Origin: an uncultured Oscillospiraceae bacterium
Lineage (GTDB): Bacteria; Bacillota; Clostridia; Oscillospirales; Acutalibacteraceae
Assembly (NCBI GenBank): GCA_900552225.1
Contig: URYX01000050.1
Location: 1-10,137, forward strand
Direction of reading: 5' to 3'
DNA length: 10,137 bases
The first letter of the stretch is position 1. Every line of letters begins with the position of its first letter. The notes under the pieces were generated by a model. The model was given only the letters and a program-made list of their open reading frames with translations, was not told the DNA's origin and did no database searches. Of the stretch, positions 5,747 to 10,137 are shown one piece after another. The translations under genes and the position numbers were made by a program.

Positions 5747-8304
5747 TTTGGCACAGTGACCCCCTGCCCCGCGTGTTGGAGGAGCTGAACGCGGCTCCCG
5801 AAACGGGGCTGACGGAGGAGGAAGCCCGCACCCGGCAGGAATCGGCCGAGGAAAAGCGGCTGCATACCGTTCTGACCCGTACCGTCTGCTCTCCGATGAC
5901 CCTCTTTTTGCTGCTGCTCTGCGCGGCGGAGGCCGGGATTGCCTGGTATCAGACCGCACACGGCACTCCCACCGACGCCCTTCCGTCCCTTTTAACGCTG
6001 CTTTGCGTCCTGCTCGGTGCCCTGTGCCGCGGTGCGGCCCAGGCGGCCGCCTCCCGCGTTCTGGCGGCCTCGCAGAACGGCATCCCGATGACGGCTGCGG
6101 TGCGCCGCGGCGGACGCCTCCTGTCGGTGGCGGATTCCGCGCTCGTTCCCGGCGATATCCTCTGCCTCGCGGCCGGAGACTCGGTCCCGGCGGACTGCCG
6201 TCTGCTGCGTTCGCACCTCCTGATCTGCGACGAAACAGCCGTCGGCGGGGACGCTCATGTACAGAAAAACGCGGAGACGGAGATTCCCCCGATTACCCCC
6301 CTGTCCGGCCGCGTCAATATGCTGTATCGCGGAACGCTGCTGCTGACCGGTGAGGCCGAGGCCGTTGTGGCGGAAACCGGCGGACAGACGGAATACGCCC
6401 GCCTGCATCCCTCCCTTTGCTTTACAGGCAAGCCCCTGCAGCCCGTGCTCGCCAAGGTGCGCCGTGTCGGCACGGCGGTCGCCTGGGCGGCCGTACTGGG
6501 CTTTTGGATTGCGGCCGTTCTCCGTCGGCTCGCCTTCACGGAGATATTGCTCGGCACGGCGGCACTGCTGACCGTCGGTGCGGATTGGCTGTCCGGCCTC
6601 TGGCTGTCCGTCTATGCCGCCGCCTTTTCCCGTGCCTCCGCGCGCGGCATAGCGCTGCGCTCGGAAGCTCTGGCCGGGTCGATTGCCGGCGCCGACCGGG
6701 CCGTCGTCCGTGTGGACGATTTGGCGCTTCCGGCCGAGCCGGAGCTGACTGCCGCCTTCGCCGGCAGCCGCACCTATGATGTACATTCTCCCGCCGGCCC
6801 CGGCCTTCAGGCGCTCCTGCGCCTGGCCGTACTGTGTACCGAGGAGCCGGCCCGCACCGCCTGGGATCGGGCTATCCTCGCCTGCGCCGCTGCGCAGCAG
6901 ATGCAGGCGGAGGCCCTGCAGCGGGAATACCCCTCCCTGAGCCCTATTACCCCGGACGCGGACGGCCGCCGTATCGCGGCGGTGCGCCTGATTGACGGAC
7001 AAAAGCTCCGTATCGTGCGGGGAGCGCCGGAGGAGCTGCTGCCGCTGTGCCGCAGCGTTTCCGATGAGGCACGGCAGGCACTGGATACCATGCGCCAAGG
7101 GGCACTGCGCGTACTGGCCGTCGCCTACGCCTACGAGGAGCAGGAAGCGTCCGATTCCCTGCTGTTTGCCGGCTTGCTCGGCTTTGCGCTGCCGACGGAG
7201 CAGGCCGCCCGCCTTGTCTCCCGCTGCCGCGCAGGACAGCTGACCCCCTGCCTGCTGACGGAGGACAGCGCGGAGTTTGCCGGGGCTTATGCCTCCGCAA
7301 TCGGCTGGCCCGATGCCGCAAACAGCGCTGCATCACGGCAGCTCTGGGATACCCTGTCCGACGGAGAATGGAAGCGGATGGCCGCGCATACCGCGGCCTA
7401 TGCCGACCTGCGGCCCGCCGATACGGCGGAATTGGCCCGGCGCTTCCGCGCCTCGGGCATCACGGCGCTGTTCCCCGGGCAGCAAGCGGAGGACCGCGAA
7501 ACCATGGAACTCTCGGAGCTCGGCTGTGTCTCCCCGGCAGCTCCGGAATCCGTCAAGGAGGCGGCACAGATTCTGCTGCCCGACCTCTCCCTGAATGCCA
7601 TGAGCACGGCGGCGGCCCTGTTCCGCGACCTGTTTGCCCGGCTGCAGACAGCCTTCCGGCTCTGTCTGTCGTCCTGTCTGGCCGCTGCCGCTGCCTTTGT
7701 CCTTCTGACGGCGCTGCGGGGGCAGCCTCCGTTCTCCCCGACCGCGTTTGTTCTGCTGCTGACGGTCACGGCGGGAGGAATCCCGCTGACACTGTGCGGC
7801 GGCTGCGGCAATACACGCTTCGGCCGCAGTCCGGCCTCCGTGCCCTGCCGCCCGCGCGATCTGCGTCTGACCCTGTGGAACGGAGCCGCCGGAGCCGCCG
7901 CTCTTACGGCCGCCTCCCTTCTCTGTACACCGGAGGCCGCGGCGCCCATCACGGCGGCCGTGTGGATGCTGATGACCTGGCTGCAGTACGCGGCCGCTCT
8001 GTCCGCCCCCACCCTGCGCCCCGGAAGGCGTGATGCGGTATGCGCCGGGCTCGGTTTTGGGCTCTCGCTGCTTCTGTTCCTGCTGTTCTCGGGAGTCCTC
8101 GGCTGGTTCCCGGCGCTGGCGGCCCATACGCCGCTGATCCTGCTGACGGCGGCCGCCGCCGGACTGGCAGCCTGGCTTCCCCTGCGGATACGGCGCCGCC
8201 CGGCGCCCCCGACGGAAAGCCGAACAGAAACGGCGGCTCCGTCCGCTCCGGAAGCGGAAGATACCGGCACGGAGGAGCCCGCCTCGCGGGAATCGGAGGG
8301 CTGA
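5743..8304 (+). CDS. P2-type cation ATPase-like membrane protein with degenerate catalytic motifs (predicted pseudoenzyme)
   Basis: The 853-residue product follows the P2-type pump layout: Cation_ATPase_N-like start (WHSDPL...GLTEEEARTR, 3-31), M1-M2 (51-100), actuator domain (LVPGDIL 134-140, GDSVPADCRLL 145-155), M3-M4 (243-296), P/N domain (about 310-620, with RGAPEELL 426-433 and GALRVLAVAY 453-462) and membrane segments between about 637 and 815. A charged, acidic Pro-rich tail (817-853) ends it. The catalytic signatures are altered. TGES reads VGGD (167-170), PEGLP of M4 is absent, DKTGTLT reads DDLALPA (325-331), MITGD reads LLTED (504-508), the hinge lysine is lost (PADTAEL), GDGxxND reads GQQAED (579-584), and the M6 Asp is lost (TAGGIP 676-681). 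An aspartate survives at the phosphorylation position, but its motif does not. The frame has no stop and keeps host-like codon use, arguing against decay. ATGA overlap and AAAGAGG suggest coupling to mnmA. The role is unknown. Confidence 0.85.
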   Translation: MIWHSDPLPRVLEELNAAPETGLTEEEARTRQESAEEKRLHTVLTRTVCSPMTLFLLLLCAAEAGIAWYQTAHGTPTDALPSLLTLLCVLLGALCRGAAQAAASRVLAASQNGIPMTAAVRRGGRLLSVADSALVPGDILCLAAGDSVPADCRLLRSHLLICDETAVGGDAHVQKNAETEIPPITPLSGRVNMLYRGTLLLTGEAEAVVAETGGQTEYARLHPSLCFTGKPLQPVLAKVRRVGTAVAWAAVLGFWIAAVLRRLAFTEILLGTAALLTVGADWLSGLWLSVYAAAFSRASARGIALRSEALAGSIAGADRAVVRVDDLALPAEPELTAAFAGSRTYDVHSPAGPGLQALLRLAVLCTEEPARTAWDRAILACAAAQQMQAEALQREYPSLSPITPDADGRRIAAVRLIDGQKLRIVRGAPEELLPLCRSVSDEARQALDTMRQGALRVLAVAYAYEEQEASDSLLFAGLLGFALPTEQAARLVSRCRAGQLTPCLLTEDSAEFAGAYASAIGWPDAANSAASRQLWDTLSDGEWKRMAAHTAAYADLRPADTAELARRFRASGITALFPGQQAEDRETMELSELGCVSPAAPESVKEAAQILLPDLSLNAMSTAAALFRDLFARLQTAFRLCLSSCLAAAAAFVLLTALRGQPPFSPTAFVLLLTVTAGGIPLTLCGGCGNTRFGRSPASVPCRPRDLRLTLWNGAAGAAALTAASLLCTPEAAAPITAAVWMLMTWLQYAAALSAPTLRPGRRDAVCAGLGFGLSLLLFLLFSGVLGWFPALAAHTPLILLTAAAAGLAAWLPLRIRRRPAPPTESRTETAAPSAPEAEDTGTEEPASRESEG

Positions 8305-8340
8305 GTCTGTCACAGAAACACGTGGAGAGGGGATTTGCGG

Positions 8341-9870
8341 ATGTTTGCCAGTATGAACAGTATGGGGCTCTTGGGAATTGACGGCTTCATGGTGCAGGTG
8401 GAGGCCGATCTTTCGCAGGGACTGCCCGGCTTTGATGTCGTCGGTCTGCCCGGTGCAGCCGTGCGCGAATCGCGGGACCGGGTGCGGGCGGCGCTGAAAA
8501 ACGGAGGATTTACCTATCCCGTCAGCCGCATTACCATCAACCTGGCCCCAGCCAACATCCGCAAGGAGGGATCGGTCTACGATCTTCCCCTGCTTCTGGC
8601 CATCCTGCAGGCCACCGAACAGCTCCGCGTACCGCTGCAGGACAGTGCCTTTGTGGGCGAGCTGTCGCTGGCGGGGGACCTCCGTCCGATTTACGGCGTC
8701 CTTCCGATGGTGATCGCCGCGCGCGACCACGGCATCCGTAAGGTCTATGTTCCGGCGGATAACGCCGCCGAAGGAGCGGTCGTGGATGGCATCGAGGTCT
8801 ATCCGGTCAAAACCGTCCTGGGGCTGATGGAGCATCTGACAGGCGTTGCACCCATCGCCCCGCTGACATCGGCCGACTATACCTGTACCCCGCAGGAGAA
8901 TATCCCCGATTTTTCCGAGGTGCGCGGACAGGAAACCGCCCGCCGCGCCATGGAGGTGGCGGCCGCCGGCGGCCACAATATCCTGCTGATCGGCCCTCCC
9001 GGCTCGGGCAAGAGCATGCTGGCCAAGCGCCTCCCCTCCATCCTGCCCGATATGACGGCAGAGGAGGCGCTGGAGGCCACCAAAATCCACTCCATCGCCG
9101 GAGCGCTGCCCGGCGGCATCGGCCTGCTGACGCATCGGCCGTTCCGCTCGCCGCACCACTCGATTTCCGTGGCCGGCCTGACCGGAGGCGGCAGCACCCC
9201 GAAGCCCGGCGAGGTCTCTCTGGCCCACCACGGCGTGCTCTTTCTGGATGAGCTGCCCGAATTTTCGCGCACCGCTATGGAGAGCCTGCGTCAGCCGCTG
9301 GAGGACGGCCACGTCACCATCTCCCGCGTCAACGCCACGCTGTCCTATCCCTGCTCGTTCATGCTGGTGGCCGCCATGAACCCCTGCCCCTGCGGCTTTT
9401 ACGGGCACCCCACGCGGAAGTGCACCTGCTCGGCCGCCGCGGCGCAGAATTATCTGTCCCGCGTCTCCGGCCCCCTGCTCGATCGCGTGGATCTGCATAT
9501 TGAGGTACCGCCGGTGGAATTTTCCAAGCTGTCCGCCGACGAGCCGTCCGAAAGCTCGGCCTCCATCCGGGCCCGCGTCAACCGCACACGGCAGGTGCAG
9601 AGAGAGCGCTTCCGCGGCACCTCGGTGCTGTGCAATGCGCAAATCCCGACCGGCCGGCTGCGGGAATGGTGCCCCCTGACCGATGCGGCGCGGGCGCTGC
9701 TCTCCAACGCCTTCGACAAAATGGGGCTGTCGGCGCGGGCCTATGACCGCCTGCTCAAGGTGGCCCGCACCATTGCGGACATGGAGCAGAGCGATATCAT
9801 CGACGTGCCGCACATTGCCGAGGCCATCCAGTACCGCGCCCTGGACCGCAAGTACTGGCAAAACCGCTGA
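8341..9870 (+). CDS. comM: YifB/ComM family Mg-chelatase-like AAA+ ATPase
   Basis: The 509-residue product has full family length. An N-terminal ChlI-like domain (GIDGFMVQVEADLSQGLPGFD, roughly 1-165, with ANIRKEGSVYDLPLLL at 71-86) precedes the AAA+ core. The core has Walker A GPPGSGKS at 218-225, HRPFRSPHHSIS at 265-276, Walker B LFLDE at 300-304, and a Cys cluster CPCGFYGHPTRKCTC at 349-363. A C-terminal Mg_chelatase_C domain includes LSARAYDRLLKVARTIADM at 463-481. ComM in Haemophilus and Vibrio is a hexameric helicase that promotes branch migration during natural transformation; in Firmicutes the role is less certain. The frame also opens with a TTG at 8335, but AGAGGGG lies 8 nt before the ATG at 8341 and only 2 nt before the TTG, so the ATG is chosen. 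It begins 36 nt after the ATPase-like gene with no promoter seen, so it probably belongs to the mnmA unit. Confidence 0.95.
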   Translation: MFASMNSMGLLGIDGFMVQVEADLSQGLPGFDVVGLPGAAVRESRDRVRAALKNGGFTYPVSRITINLAPANIRKEGSVYDLPLLLAILQATEQLRVPLQDSAFVGELSLAGDLRPIYGVLPMVIAARDHGIRKVYVPADNAAEGAVVDGIEVYPVKTVLGLMEHLTGVAPIAPLTSADYTCTPQENIPDFSEVRGQETARRAMEVAAAGGHNILLIGPPGSGKSMLAKRLPSILPDMTAEEALEATKIHSIAGALPGGIGLLTHRPFRSPHHSISVAGLTGGGSTPKPGEVSLAHHGVLFLDELPEFSRTAMESLRQPLEDGHVTISRVNATLSYPCSFMLVAAMNPCPCGFYGHPTRKCTCSAAAAQNYLSRVSGPLLDRVDLHIEVPPVEFSKLSADEPSESSASIRARVNRTRQVQRERFRGTSVLCNAQIPTGRLREWCPLTDAARALLSNAFDKMGLSARAYDRLLKVARTIADMEQSDIIDVPHIAEAIQYRALDRKYWQNR

Positions 9871-10023
9871 TTGCCGACCGTGGCCTCCACTTCCGGCACT
9901 TCCGCAAGGGAGCCTTCACGGAAATCGCCGCGCAGCAGAGTGCAGCCCGATAGGCGGCGGCCGGCACAAGGATCACGGACAAGCGAAACGTGAACCGTCC
10001 ATCCGTCCTTCTCTACCGCATAA
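9871..10023. other. Intergenic stretch after comM, no supported gene
   Basis: Between the comM stop and the tandem hairpins I find no promoter, RNA gene or ribosome-binding site. A - strand frame is open across it (10073 down to 9741), reading YAVEKDGWTVHVSLVRD early on. Its only start is a TTG within the hairpins and it runs into comM antisense, so it is not called. It might be the remnant of a - strand gene. Positions 10097-10137 hold nothing recognised. Confidence 0.5.
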
Positions 10024-10063
10024 CACAGGGCCGGAGACTTCCGCAGAAGTCTCCGGCCCTGTG
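10024..10063. repeat. Perfect 18-bp inverted repeat with CGCA tetraloop
   Basis: Positions 10024-10041 and 10046-10063 are exact reverse complements, separated by CGCA. This gives an extremely stable G+C-rich hairpin about 155 nt after the comM stop. No T run follows directly on either strand, so it is not a textbook intrinsic terminator. The nearest T run (10083-10087) sits in the next hairpin. It may still end the mnmA-comM unit or protect the mRNA 3' end, or it may belong to an interspersed palindromic repeat. Confidence 0.8.
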
Positions 10064-10096
10064 AGCTTGTCAAAAAACTCTGTTTTTGACAAGCTC
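10063..10096. repeat. Second inverted repeat, 14-bp arms with A/T run at the loop
   Basis: GAGCTTGTCAAAAA (10063-10076) and TTTTTGACAAGCTC (10083-10096) are exact reverse complements around a 6-nt ACTCTG loop. The element shares base 10063 with the preceding hairpin. The A and T runs next to the loop differ from the usual terminator layout, where the T run follows the stem. The following bases (GGAGGCTGTCTGAAA onward) may continue the same element past the window edge, so this could be the end of a mobile or miniature repeat. Confidence 0.7.
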
Positions 10097-10137
10097 GGAG
10101 GCTGTCTGAAAGGCTGCAGGGGCAAGGAGTGCGCCTC

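Noticed and set aside
5743..8304. Calling the ATPase-like gene a plain pseudogene
   Set aside because: There is no frameshift or stop in 853 codons, the start is coupled to mnmA, and domain order and membrane segments are complete; motif loss alone does not show decay.
8335..8340. TTG start for comM six bases before the ATG
   Set aside because: The Shine-Dalgarno AGAGGGG would be only 2 nt away, against 8 nt for the ATG at 8341.
7333..9861. Long open frame on the - strand (842 codons) antisense to comM and the ATPase-like gene
   Set aside because: Composition is Arg/Gly/Gln/His-rich with no recognisable domain. It lies over two clear + strand genes and results from G+C-rich codons that avoid stops on the other strand.
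9741..10073. 110-codon - strand frame after comM
   Set aside because: It starts at a TTG inside the palindromes with no ribosome-binding site and ends antisense to comM. The first part looks slightly protein-like but matches no family I recognise.
1..10137. CRISPR arrays, tRNA or rRNA genes, transposases, toxin-antitoxin pairs
   Set aside because: No regularly spaced direct repeats, no tRNA-like cloverleaf or rRNA sequence, and no transposase or toxin motifs were seen on either strand.

Overview
The window is G+C-rich by eye, coding third positions are mostly G or C, and most starts have a clear purine-rich Shine-Dalgarno. With an archaeal-type ApgM, a YhiN/COG2509 flavoprotein pair and a clostridial-style MnmA, this suggests a G+C-rich Firmicute of the Oscillospiraceae/Ruminococcaceae type. 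That assignment is inference from gene style, not a database match. Coding density is high and no stretch longer than 300 bases lacks a gene.

Layout. (1) Positions 1-1537, + strand: the 3' part of apgM (its start lies before the window), then a small membrane-protein gene overlapping it by 4 nt. This small gene seems to carry a one-base frameshift near its 3' end and is followed by a good intrinsic terminator. (2) Positions 1577-4422, - strand: two FAD-dependent oxidoreductase-like genes, a YhiN/HI0933-type protein then a COG2509-type protein, sharing a 4-nt GTGA overlap. (3) Positions 4423-4648: a divergent control region with two back-to-back sigma-A-type promoters, both with 17-nt spacers and extended -10 elements, plus a leader hairpin touching the YhiN ribosome-binding site. 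(4) Positions 4649-9870, + strand: mnmA (tRNA 2-thiouridylase), an 853-residue P-type ATPase relative coupled to it by an ATGA overlap, then comM/yifB 36 nt further on. (5) Positions 9871-10137: no supported gene, but two nearly perfect inverted repeats in tandem.

The most unusual item is the protein at 5743-8304. It has the whole architecture of a P2-type cation pump (N-terminal domain, actuator, phosphorylation/nucleotide domain, about ten membrane segments), and the frame is open over 853 codons. Yet almost every catalytic signature is altered: TGES reads VGGD, DKTGTLT reads DDLALPA, TGD reads TED, GDGxxND reads GQQAED, and the M6 aspartate is gone. It looks like a maintained pseudoenzyme, not a broken gene, and it sits in one probable transcription unit with mnmA and comM. 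Other points of interest are the apparent frameshift at about 1416-1423, the tandem hairpins at 10024-10096 and the leader hairpin at 4438-4465.
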